Assembly (NCBI GenBank): GCA_048493715.1
Contig: JBGDCZ010000013.1
Span: 1 to 64,000, forward strand
Origin: Arsenophonus sp048493715
GTDB taxonomy: Bacteria > Pseudomonadota > Gammaproteobacteria > Enterobacterales > Enterobacteriaceae
Direction of reading: 5' to 3'
Length of the DNA stretch: 64,000 bases
Part shown: in pieces, positions 29,013 through 38,619 of the stretch
Layout of the letters: each line of letters opens with the position of its first letter
Position numbering within the stretch: the stretch's first letter is position 1
Notes under the pieces: generated by a model
Databases searched by the model: none
Seen by the model: the letters and a program-made list of their open reading frames with translations, nothing else
Told to the model about the DNA's origin: nothing
Translations under genes and position numbers: made by a program

Positions 29013-29699
29013 CTAAAGTAGATTTTTTTTCATCTCTGTACTAATACCACCATAACTATTTATGCTATTCCAACTAATTAAATCAGATGATTTAGCCGGA
29101 ATATGGAAATAAGAGATTCCTTGTGGTGCAATCATTTCTGCATCATTTAAATTAACTATTTGATTACCCATTTTAAGTTGGTTAATAGTCACATAATAAT
29201 TAGTCGGGTTTTTAACCTCTAATTGTTTACCAACTCGGCGAAATGTTAATAATTTATAACTCTCTTCTGCATCACCTTGAATATCTTTTGGTCGATAGAA
29301 TAATTTTATTCGCGTTTTTACCGTAATAAATAAAACATTTCGCATATTATCCTGCGCGGAAGGGATCGCTTTTACATTGAGATAAAAGACAGATTCTCTA
29401 TCCAAAGGCAAGTCACCACCCGTCCGTATAATTCGCAAAATATTTTCTCTGCCTGCGTCTAAACGAAATAATGGGGGCGTAACAATAAATGGTGCTTTTT
29501 TTCCATCTGCATCAGTACTGATAAAAGATTGAATTAAATAAGGCCTGTTCTCATCATTATTTGTTACCAGAATTGAAGCTTCCTTTTTATTTCCATCGTA
29601 AATAACGCGTGTTCCGCTAATCATTACATTTGTATAAGCGTTAAATATAAAAAATAATAGTATATAAGGTGTGGAAAACTTTATTATTCTATTTTTCAT
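29013..29699 (-). CDS. Periplasmic fimbrial chaperone
   Basis: PapD-like chaperone that folds and delivers pilins to the usher. Signal peptide followed by GTRVIYDGNKKEASILVTNND (domain 1, with the conserved Arg) and RESVFYLNVKAIPSA before the KTRIKLFYRP block holding the conserved Lys. The second domain has NPTNYYVTINQLKMG and APQGISYFHIPAK. A short F1-G1 loop suggests the FGS subclass. Start assigned to 29699 (MKNRIIKF); an in-frame ATG at 29723 is possible, and neither has a strong ribosome site. Stop codon TAG is immediately followed by the usher ATG. Confidence 0.9.
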   Translation of the reverse strand: MKNRIIKFSTPYILLFFIFNAYTNVMISGTRVIYDGNKKEASILVTNNDENRPYLIQSFISTDADGKKAPFIVTPPLFRLDAGRENILRIIRTGGDLPLDRESVFYLNVKAIPSAQDNMRNVLFITVKTRIKLFYRPKDIQGDAEESYKLLTFRRVGKQLEVKNPTNYYVTINQLKMGNQIVNLNDAEMIAPQGISYFHIPAKSSDLISWNSINSYGGISTEMKKNLL

Positions 29700-29787
29700 T
29701 ATTAATACACGAATATTAGCCATAAGTATAAAGAATTCTTTCTCTTTCTATGACTGAAAAGATAACTAGAAATTTAATTATCGATTT

Positions 29788-30357
29788 TTATTTATAAGAG
29801 ACTTCAAAACTTACCGAAGCATTTGCTTTACCAGCTTTAGCTTTCTGACCATTAGATACATATGCCGCTTTTAAAGGAATGATTAAAGAATTACTAGTAT
29901 CCCTAGGTGTTGCGAGATTGGGCTGATAATATGCCTTTCTAATATCTAATAAATCACCTGCAGAATTATAAAGACCAACACCAATACCTTCAGCACCTGA
30001 ACCTTCTAACTTGATTAATTTAGTATTATGGTTATCAGGATTTGCTTTAAGTATTATTTTGGGGAAGATATTATAACCGTCATAGTGAGGACAACCTGTT
30101 AGCCTAATTTCTAATGGCTCCTCACTGCCGGCAACTTTTTGACCTGAAGTTCTAGGTACCTTATCTTTCATATAAACACCCATATCTATAACTAGAGAAT
30201 TGGATGAATTGGATAAATTAGCGGATAAGGTTAAATTACATGGAGTATCTATAACTGCACCAATAAATTTCACTGTTCCAGTAGTGGCAGAGAAAGCTAC
30301 ATTACTCAATAAAATTAGCCATATGCCAATAAAATAGCAGGCAAGAGTATTTTTCAT
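29788..30357 (-). CDS. Major fimbrial subunit (type 1-like pilin)
   Basis: First gene of the operon: signal peptide (MKNTLACYFIGIWLILLS, cleavage near AFSATT), then TTGTVKFIGAVIDTPCNLT with the first Cys of the conserved disulfide, RLTGCPHYDGYN with the second, and the C-terminal VSFEVSYK with penultimate Tyr. 189 residues, normal for FimA-type pilins. AGGA lies 9 nt before the ATG inside a tandem repeat (30366-30440). Operon order pilin-chaperone-usher-tip protein, all intact. Confidence 0.88.
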   Translation of the reverse strand: MKNTLACYFIGIWLILLSNVAFSATTGTVKFIGAVIDTPCNLTLSANLSNSSNSLVIDMGVYMKDKVPRTSGQKVAGSEEPLEIRLTGCPHYDGYNIFPKIILKANPDNHNTKLIKLEGSGAEGIGVGLYNSAGDLLDIRKAYYQPNLATPRDTSNSLIIPLKAAYVSNGQKAKAGKANASVSFEVSYK

Positions 30358-30365
30358 TGTATATA

Positions 30366-30440
30366 TTCCTAATAAAAAATAATATATTTCTTCCTAATAA
30401 AAAATAATATATTTCTTCCTAATAAAAAATAATATATTTC
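30366..30440. repeat. Three perfect 25-bp tandem repeats at the pilin 5' end
   Basis: Unit begins TTCCTAATAAAAAATAATAT and is 25 bp long; copies at 30366-30390, 30391-30415 and 30416-30440 are identical. On the minus strand each copy contains AGGA and TATATT/TATTAT elements, so the copy nearest the pilin ATG supplies its ribosome site. Copy number could alter promoter or leader spacing. Confidence 0.95.
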
Positions 30441-31293
30441 AAACACATAATGAAATATTTAAACAACTCGATGGTATACTCAAAACGCATTAATTTGTAA
30501 TAAAATAAAAAGCTGGAATTGTAATTTATGATATGCGAAAGCTAATATCTAGGTAAGCCAGTATAAAATATACTGAAGGTAAAAATGCTCAATTCTGAGT
30601 AATAAAAATATATCTAAAAATTCACCATCAATTGATTAACCCATTTTAAAAATGTATCTTATGATGTTGATTAAGATTCATCCCTATAAGTAATATATTA
30701 CCTAAAAATAATCAAATTGCAACCAAAAAAAGACATAATTTAACATATATTTTACTATTGTCAGCAAATACATTTCTTAATATAAAGCTAGATACTATAA
30801 AAACCCTTATTTTAGGAATATCCTTATTGTAATTCCAATAAATGATAAACTACCAGCAATAACTTATTAATATTTTCATATCACAAAAGTTAAAATGAAA
30901 TACTGCTGCAAAAACCCAATTATAATTATTGAACACTAATTTAATCCTATAGTTACTTATACCAATAGCTACAGTTTATAAATTATTAATAGCAAAATAT
31001 TTTAAATTTTTAATAAAGTTACTTTGATATTAAAACCTTCATTGTGTTCTACACGATATAGCAGAAAAATTAGTTACTCATTATCAATCCCTTATACTTG
31101 CTAAATAATTTTAAAAATTATTCACTAATATTCATCAGCAATGTTAGTAAAAGTTACTAGCATTCAGCGCAAAAAAATATAAATAATTATATTTTAACTA
31201 AATATATATTAGCGATTAGCATTTATAAACATATAAATTCTAATGAACTTGGCCAATAAAATGACCTGCAACTCACAGCTTACTAAAAGAAAG
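30441..31293. other. Long AT-rich spacer
   Basis: About 850 bp with no recognisable gene. It must contain the promoter of the minus-strand fimbrial operon near its left end. I see no invertible-element inverted repeats and no recombinase gene of the fimB/fimE type nearby. Confidence 0.5.
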
Positions 31294-31799
31294 TTACTTC
31301 ACCTCATCATGCTCACGATCACTATGGACAAGATAAATAAGCACCAACAAAATAGTATGTATAAACCTAGAACACTTCTGTCCCGCCAGTCCATTCAGAC
31401 ATCCACATGCCAAACCATTCACGGCCTAATGACATATATACAACTTGCCAGGTCAAAAAACCTAATATTAAACCAGCTATGGCAATTTTTTTCTTTCTAT
31501 TAAAATTAGCAGCTGTATTTTTCAAGTTAGCCAATAGCCTAATACCATACCGCCAATCCAGCAAAGTATTGCCGTTAATGTTTGCAACATAATGATAATT
31601 ATATAACTAACTGATGAGCAGTTGGAGACTCAATCGTACGGTACTTAATCGTGGCCTCAGGAAAAATAGTGTCCATAATAAGAATATGACGAATAGAGGC
31701 AAAATTGGTGTCATAATCAGAAATATCTCTAAAAGCCACTAATCAAGCATATAATGCCACCGCACATACAGCCAACGCTTTAGATAAACGAATAATCAT
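31294..31799 (-). pseudogene. Broken DUF2165-family membrane protein
   Basis: Small inner-membrane protein of unknown function. From ATG 31799: MIIRLSKALAVCAVALYA, TGA, then FRDISDYDTNFASIRHILIMDTIFP and a frameshift. LLANLKNTAANFNRKKKIAIAGLILGFLTWQVVYM and GREWFGMWMSEW follow, then another shift before FIHTILLVLIYLVHSD ending at 31294. The pattern of segments matches DUF2165 from memory of the family; at least three lesions. Confidence 0.6.
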
Positions 31800-32023
31800 G
31801 ATTTATTGTCCTTAGAAATACAATAAGATAATCTTCGATACAAGATGCAGGCTCAAAAGCAATAATGTTCATTGCCTAGAATAATTAACCAAACAATGAA
31901 CAGATTAATTTTAACACAAAAATTTAAAATAGGACAAAATTCAAAAAAAAGACACTAATCTGGTTAATAAGCACTGCCAGGTGATAGCAATAAAAACTAT
32001 CTCAGCTTGGCAATTTGATTAAA

Positions 32024-33330
32024 TTAGTGGATATATCTGGTAGCCCATAGATCATATTCACCCGCATGTTCTACTAGCGCCTGAATAATATCACCAGGTT
32101 TAACATCAAATTCGCCATTAAGATAAACAACACCATCAATTTCAGGCGCATTAGTAGCCATACTACGGCCAACTGCCCCTTCATTATCCAGATCTTAGAG
32201 CCAACTTTCTCCTGCAATCGTTGCTTAGAAATTTGCTGCTGCAACTGCATAAAACGGTAGTAACGTATCTCTTTTATTTCTTCCGGAACTTGATCAGGTA
32301 ACGTGTTAGCCTGCGCTCCATCAACGGGACTATATTTAAAACAACCAACCCGATCTAAACGAGCCTGTTGTAGAAAATCAAGTAATAGTTCGAAATCCGC
32401 TTCAGTTTCACCTGGAAAACCGACAATAAATGTAGAACGCAAGGTTAATGTTGGGCAAATTTCACGCCAACGGCAAATACGCTCCAATGTTTTCTCCACT
32501 GCTCCCGGCCGTTTCATTCGTTTTAAAACTGTTGGACTGGAATGCTGGAGAGGAATCTAAGTAAGGTAAAATTTTACCCTGTACCATTAGTGGGATCACC
32601 TCATCGACATGAGGATATGGATAAACATAGTGCAATCGGATCCAAATTCCTAAAGCCGCCAGCTGCTCACATAAGCTAACCATACTGGTTTTAACTGGCT
32701 GACCTTCCCAAAACCCTACCCGATGTCTAGTATCCACACCATAAGCTGAAGTATCCTGTGAGATAATAAGTAACTCTTTCACACCAGCAGCAACTAAACG
32801 CTTGGCTTCACTCAATACTTCTCCAATAGGACGACTATCCAAGTCACCTCGCATAGAGGGAATAATGCAAAATGTACATCGATGGTTACAACCTTCAGAA
32901 ATTTTTAAATAGACATAATGTTTAGGCGTTAACTTAATGCCTTGCTGTGGAACCAGACTTATAAAAGGGTTATTTTGAGGCTTAGGAACATAGTGATGAA
33001 ATAGTGATGAACATGGGCTAACACCTGTTCATAACTATGCGGACCGGTAATTGCTAATACTTTGGAATGTACTGCACGGATCTGATCTTCTTTAGCTCCC
33101 AGACAGCCGGTTACGATCACTTTACCATTTTCAGTTAATGCTTCACCAATTGTTTCCAATGATTCTTGTACTGCACTATCAATAAAACCACAGGTATTAA
33201 CAATAATCAGATCAGCATCATTATAACTAGCAACAATTTGGTAACCATCAGTCCGTAGTTCAGTTAAAATTCTTTCGGAATCTACCAAATTTTTCGGACA
33301 ACCTAATGATAAAAATCCTATTGTTGGCAC
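32024..33330 (-). pseudogene. rimO: Broken rimO, ribosomal protein S12 methylthiotransferase
   Basis: Radical-SAM enzyme that methylthiolates Asp88 of S12. N-terminal MTTase domain: TIGFLSLGCPKNLVDSERIL, DLIIVNTCGFID, VIVTGCLGAKED, with the three cluster cysteines. The first lesion is an 11-bp tandem duplication at 32990-33011 that shifts the frame inside HVHHYVPKPQ. The radical SAM triad (GCNHRCTFCIIPSMRGDLDSR) and SQDTSAYGVD survive. A 2-nt loss in the YLDIPLQHSS region causes a second shift, and a third occurs before NEGAVGRSMATNAPEIDG in the TRAM domain. Ends YDLWATRYIH. Confidence 0.92.
32990..33011. repeat. 11-bp tandem duplication inside rimO
   Basis: ATAGTGATGAA twice in a row at 32990-33000 and 33001-33011. 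Removing one copy restores the RimO frame exactly, so this is the inactivating event at that point. Confidence 0.9.
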
Positions 33331-34358
33331 ACGTTGTTTAATTGCTCATAAATGATAGGTGCTATGTTGTAATATTAATTGAATAAAGGAGTCATTTTAA
33401 CATTGAAAAAAACTAAATAGTACAATTAGGTTTGTAGTTCAAATAAGCGACCAGAAAGAACTAATAAATTGTCTACTTTAAACAACCACTTCCGACTCTA
33501 ATTTGTTTGGCTAAGTGACAGCAATAATGTTGATAATCTCACTGTTTTTAGTGCTAATTTTAGTAGTGTTCATGCTTTTTTGATAAGGATATGCTCAACC
33601 GACGGCTGATTAAGCGCAATTTTGTTTTCAACATTTGTGTCATGGATAATAACCAAAATACCATCATCAATTTTTCATTGTTGATCCCAGGTTATGAATA
33701 CCATTTTTAGCGCTATAAAATATAGCCGCAACATTCATAAATCCTTTATCCGTTATAATGTTCCTTTTTTATAACTCGCTATCGCACTTTTTAGCATTCA
33801 TAACACGATAAGCAAAGCCAAGGTAATCGGTAAGACTATCAAACTGCTTTAACATGGTAGATATTTTTGCTGATTTTAGCCGAGACAACTGGAAATAGTT
33901 TTTAATACTATATATGTTAAAATTTAATTTTACCTAACGGATATTTATATAAAATAATTAATCATATTTAATTATCTTGCTAACAATAAATTAAGATGAA
34001 TATCAGTTGGTTAAATTTATCAAGCGGCTTAATTATCAATATTTATTTATCCAACAAAAAACACTTAGATTAAATTTTATAATGTATTATTAACAATAAC
34101 TTTAATGGGTTATTATTATAATATTTTAAGATTAATTAAAAATATGTTAAATCACATCAAAAAATATAACCAATCTAATCATTTTTAATTAAATTTTATT
34201 AAAAATGATCGAGATAGCTCAGAGCATGAAGCTATAGCTGATAAATAATGAAAATTTTTATGCTAATTTTGATTAGCATCATTATTTAATTATATTGAAT
34301 TAATTTATATTGATAAAAATATACCATATTACCAACTGTGTTTATAAAAAATGTAAGA
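33331..34358. other. Spacer with a decayed, unidentified minus-strand frame
   Basis: About 1 kb. On the minus strand around 33560-33870 interrupted segments such as QFDSLTDYLGFAYRVMNAKK, GFMNVAAIFYSAKNGIHNLG and DGILVIIHDTNVENKIALNQ suggest a dead gene, but I do not recognise the protein. The rest, up to the speF leader, is AT-rich and featureless. Confidence 0.4.
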
Positions 34359-34466
34359 ATGGAAAATAATAATCGATTTTGGCCACATATAAGACGAACA
34401 ACCCATTTTATGATGTTCTACCATCGTTCTTGTTTCAATTTTAAAGGTTTCTGCACCCACAGGTGA
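34359..34466 (+). CDS. speFL: SpeFL, ornithine-sensing leader peptide of speF
   Basis: A 35-codon frame, too short for usual gene finding: MENNNRFWPHIRRTTHFMMF followed by YHRSCFNFKGFC and a short tail. It aligns with E. coli SpeFL (MENN..., PHIRRTTHIMKF, HR, then aromatic-rich F-x-F). In E. coli this nascent peptide binds ornithine inside the ribosome tunnel, stalls translation and prevents Rho-dependent termination, switching on speF-potE. The key HIRRTTH core is intact. It lies 290 nt upstream of the speF frame, the expected arrangement, although speF itself is dead. Confidence 0.85.
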   Translation: MENNNRFWPHIRRTTHFMMFYHRSCFNFKGFCTHR

Positions 34467-34475
34467 TCCATTTTC

Positions 34476-34515
34476 GACATCCATGCTGCTGTTTAGACAT
34501 CCATGCTGCTGTTTA
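34476..34515. repeat. 20-bp tandem duplication in the speF leader
   Basis: GACATCCATGCTGCTGTTTA occurs twice head to tail at 34476-34495 and 34496-34515, 9 nt after the speFL stop, in the mRNA segment that controls speF expression in E. coli. Confidence 0.95.
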
Positions 34516-34756
34516 AGTGTTATTACAGTATGGATGTATTCGCAAAGATATTCGTATTATTAGTTAAATAGTTATAACTATTGCCTTGACCATTCATACC
34601 TGTAAATCAGCGCATTCCAGTTAGTTAATCCAAAAATAGCTAACTAATTTTCTTAACATAATTTTTATTTTTTAAGGGAAATTTAAATAAAAAATACGCC
34701 AAAATATTTTATCCATTTTGGCAGGAATTCTATTGTCTGAATTTATAGGAAATAAA

Positions 34757-35960
34757 ATGGAACAATACAAAATAGCCACCAGTTTTGGTATAAGTAACTG
34801 TATTGATAGTCAACGTAACTTAGTGAACATCGTTGATACTGACTTTACTGATGTTGCAGCAATAATCATCTCACTTAAAGATATTCAACAAAGTGGACTC
34901 GATACCATCAAACAAAAAAGTTTTGGTCAACCTATCTTTGCGCTAATTGAGCATAACCAATTTATTCCGCCAAAAACACTTGCTTGTCTGACTGGTGTTA
35001 TTGATCTCAATAAACACAATACCCAGTTATATGCTAAACAACTAGAAACTGCCGCACAAAAATATAAACAAAGTTTACTATCACCTTTGTTGGTAAACTA
35101 AAAAAATATGTCGAACAAGGCTATACCGCTTTCGATTGCCCAGGCTATCAAGGTGGTGAATTCTTTCGCCGTCATCCGTTAGGTAACTTATTCGTCGAAT
35201 ATTTTGGTGAAAATCTATTCCGTTCAGATCTGTGTAATGCTGACGTTTCAATGGGCGATTCATTGATCCATGAAGGTGTACCTTGTACAGCACAACAATA
35301 TGCAGTAAAAGTGTTTAATGCCGATAAAACCTATTTGTTTTAAACGATCCCTCCTCTTCCAATAAAGTGGTATTAAATGCCTTACTAGCCCCCGGCGGTT
35401 TAGTGCTATTTGATCGTAACAATCATAAATCTAATCACCATGGTGCGCTGATCCAAGCGGGTTTTTCACAGACTTCTCAAATCCATAAAAAAGACCGTCA
35501 TATCAAAAGACAAAAACGTTATGTCAATCATAAACGCTTAAATAATGCCTTTATAATGCATGCTTCCACTAGCCCGTTCTACCCACTATTTACCGCTTTA
35601 GATGTTAATGCCAAAATGCACGCTGGTGAAAGTGATAAACGGCTATGGATGGATTGCGTGAAAATTGGCATTGAAACACGAAAATTGTTGCTAAGCTGCT
35701 GTAAATTGATTCGCCTGTTTATTCCTGCAATGATCGATAACCGTCCCTGGAGTGACTACGACACTAACGATATTGCTAATGACTTATATTTTTTTAAATT
35801 CACCCCAGGTGAACGCTGGCACGCCTTTGATAGTTATGCTGAAAATTAGCACTTCGTTAACCCATGCAAACTGATGCTAACGACACCCGGAATTAATAGC
35901 CAAACCGGCAACTATGAAAGCTTTGGTGTACCGGCAACTATTCTGGCAAACGAACATTAA
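34757..35960 (+). pseudogene. speF: Broken speF, inducible ornithine decarboxylase
   Basis: PLP enzyme making putrescine. From ATG 34757 the N-terminal wing domain is readable to a TAA at 35099 (SLLSPLLVN). The same protein continues as KYVEQGYTAFDCPGYQGGEFFRRHP, FRSDLCNADVSMGDSLIHEG, FNADKTY, then LFDRNNHKSNHHGALIQAG. About 130 codons including the PLP-lysine segment (SVHKQQ in E. coli) are missing, and the frame resumes at FSQTSQIHKKD through MHASTSPFYPLFTALDVNAKMH and FTPGERWHAFDSYAEN. It ends after FGVPATILANEH, about 170 residues short. Downstream potE is absent. The presence of speFL identifies it as speF, not speC. Confidence 0.9.
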
Positions 35961-36090
35961 TAACCATTATATTGATAAAAATAAATCTAATTATGCGTAT
36001 CGTCTAACAACTAGTGACACGTATAACTAATCATCTGGTTATTGAAGATTAATATTAAAAAAATCCTATAACCATAGTTATATATATCAG

Positions 36091-37158
36091 CTAGAAACTA
36101 TAAGTCATCCCTATACCAATAGCATCATCACGTGCTAATTCTAATTCATTACTCCGTTGTGTATTTCTCAATAGATTAACTTTATAAGCAGCATAAGCTT
36201 TGAAATTATCATTAAAATTATAGTTAGTAAAAATATTAAAATAGTTGACTACATCCACTTCCTCCTTATCCGCTCGTGAATAGAAATAAGCAATACTAGG
36301 CTTAATACCTGACGCAAAAGTATAAGAAGAAAGTAACTCGATGGTACTAACTTTACCAAACATCACGATGGTATCATCTACTTTATAGAAACGAATATTG
36401 CGGCTGGTAGATATAAGCCAGCAAACTTCACAGCATCAGCGTTATAAGTGAAGCCAACTGCCCATATTTCTGCATATTTACCAGCACGAATGTGCTGTTG
36501 CTGTTAGCTTTTTTTCACATGAAAATAAGCCACCGTTGTTTGCAAACTATCGGTAAAATTATAACTAACACTTGCTCCCAAGCCTTCACCATTTTACAGC
36601 TGAACCTCATCATTATGACTATTTTTGGCTTGATACTACAAAGCAAAATTGAGTCCCTTAACCAAATTGAAAAAATCAGTTTGGCGATAAGTGAGCAGAT
36701 TACTCGCCTATTTAGTGGTTGATATATCGCTATCAGAAAAAAATCACCTTCAAAAAGCGCTAAGCCATCGGTATAAGAAGCAACATCAAAAATAACACCG
36801 TAATTACGACCATAACGATATGATGAGTATTATATTTTAAGCCGGCAAAGACGAGATTGTTTTTTGACTCGTTATTTTTATCCCCTTCTCCCCTCTCCCG
36901 TAATGCTGTTTCATGTTCAAATCGAGCAAAACCACTGACAGAGTCGCTAAATTGGCTAGCTAATTCCAAACCCAATTTTAATTTTATCTCATTACCACCT
37001 TGTTGCTGATCTTTGGAACTAGTCAGTTTAGATTCAATCTCACCATTAACCACTATTTGACTACCCTGCTTATCATAAATTTCTACTGCCATAGCGCCAG
37101 GCAGGCAAAAATAAGAAAAAATTAAAAAGGTCGATTTATTTTTACTAAAAGAAAACAT
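36091..37158 (-). pseudogene. Broken OmpC/OmpF-type general porin
   Basis: Trimeric outer-membrane diffusion porin. The N-terminal piece has a signal peptide and the start of the barrel: AVEIYDKQGSQIVVNGEIESKL, SGFARFEHETALR, NLVFAGLKYN. A frameshift follows near 36830. The middle (36370-36830) is readable only in fragments. The C-terminal piece shows GKVSTIELLSSYTFASGIKPSIAYFYSR, VVNYFNIFTNYNFNDNFKAYAAYKVNLL and the terminal AIGIGMTYSF with C-terminal Phe, the Bam signature. Multiple lesions. Which porin (OmpC, OmpF) cannot be decided. Confidence 0.85.
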
Positions 37159-37203
37159 AATAATGATCTCAAAACATATAAAAATTGATGAATAGAACAT
37201 CAA

Positions 37204-37878
37204 ACAAATATTTTAAATAAACAAGCCTAATTAGTGATTGTTTATAATCACCATATGCTGTTTTAAAACAATAAAAGAATGAGTTAATTGCTAGGTATAG
37301 GAGAAAGAAGAGCGATATAGACAAATCTAGCTAAGAAAATACACTGCTCAATGAATGTTAAAAATAAGAACATATTGATACCCTATAATAAATCTCATAT
37401 GGGGCGACCAAAGAAAGAGCATAGAACACTATCCCAATCGTCTTAGTTTTAGCACTATACAACGTATCCTATATAATAGGAATTTACTTTGAGACAAACC
37501 TTAATCCGATCTGCCTTGTCCTAAACTTGGGCATCTCTCGACGTCGTGAGATCAGCAACTTATGTTTGTATAGGAGCCTCGCCTAACGAGATATAACACT
37601 TTCGAATGAGCGACTATTATATGCCTAAGGAATTGAATAGAAATATTACATTGATAGTCTGTTTATGATTTATTTAAAAATGTTATCAATTTAATAAAAA
37701 ATCCAACAACATATGACAAGGCGCCATTTAAAAAGAAATGATCCTTACTTACCACTTAATGATAACCAAACCACTCTTTTAATGCTGAGTTTAAAATAGT
37801 AGATATTGCATAATAGCTAAATCTTCTCGGTAATATAACATCAACAAATGGATATTGTTAACTTCATTTTTATCTCTT
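37204..37878. other. Spacer upstream of the porin relic
   Basis: About 670 bp with no gene seen. It contains a 20-bp near-perfect palindrome at 37533-37552 (ATCTCTCGACGTCGTGAGAT, one T-T mismatch) and a nearby small hairpin CTCG-CCTAA-CGAG around 37577-37589, both unusually GC-rich for the region. Confidence 0.5.
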
Positions 37879-38619
37879 TTAATTTTTTTGCCAAAACAGA
37901 ACTAATAGCCATTGATCTGGAATATAAGTAATGCCTAATCATTTTTCAGCCAATGTAACACACGAAAAATAATCAGTGGTTAACATCATTTCTGAATAAG
38001 GCAAGAAATGATATCTTTCATCATCAGCTTTACCACTTAATGAAGGATAACTAACTGTTTCAGAAGATAAAGATAAGCTACTTATCTGTTCTTCTTTAGT
38101 TGAAGGATGAGCAGGATTAGCCACTAACATCATTTGAATATTACTAACAACTTGCGCACTAATATTGTTATATATCTCAAGTAAACCTAGAATAAAATCT
38201 ACTTTATTATTACTAAGAGTAAATTCAACATCAAATAAATCAGCATGAACCATATATATTTCAGTAGCTGGAAATTCTTTCTTTAATTTTAATATAACAT
38301 CAGCAATCGCCTCTTCCGGGATCAATTGATTAAATGCCAGTCTAATGATTGCTGGTTCTTTATCGTTATTTAAAGCGAATGAAAACTTTTCTAAGTTTTG
38401 CAAAAAAAATAGCAAAAACATTTCAACCTTAGGTAATAATAGTTTACCATTATTATTTATATCCAACACAGAACCATTGGAACGTTTATCAAACAACGTA
38501 TAACCTAGTATGATCTCAAATTCATTTATCCAACGACTAATTGTCGTTTTAGACTTATTTAATAATCTTACAACCTGCAAAAAATTACCTGTCTCAGAAG
38601 CAGCAAACGCCATTAGCAT
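37879..38619 (-). pseudogene. Broken LysR-type transcriptional regulator
   Basis: N-terminal winged helix with AASETGNFLQVVRLLNKSKTTISRWINEFE and LGYTLFDKRSNGSVL, followed by the start of an effector-binding domain (PAIIRLAFNQLIPEEAIADVIL, KVDFILGLLEI). After TLAEK there is TGA at 37939-37941, and the same frame continues LGITYIPDQWL, the typical start of the last LysR beta-alpha unit, before TAA at 37879. So the natural protein is truncated by a stop. The conserved first 10 or so residues are also unclear, with no ATG upstream. Regulatory target unknown; could bear on the porin next door. Confidence 0.6.

Noticed and set aside
30441..31293. Phase-variable invertible fimbrial promoter of the fimS type
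   Set aside because: I found no pair of matching short inverted repeats flanking the promoter region and no fimB/fimE-like recombinase nearby.
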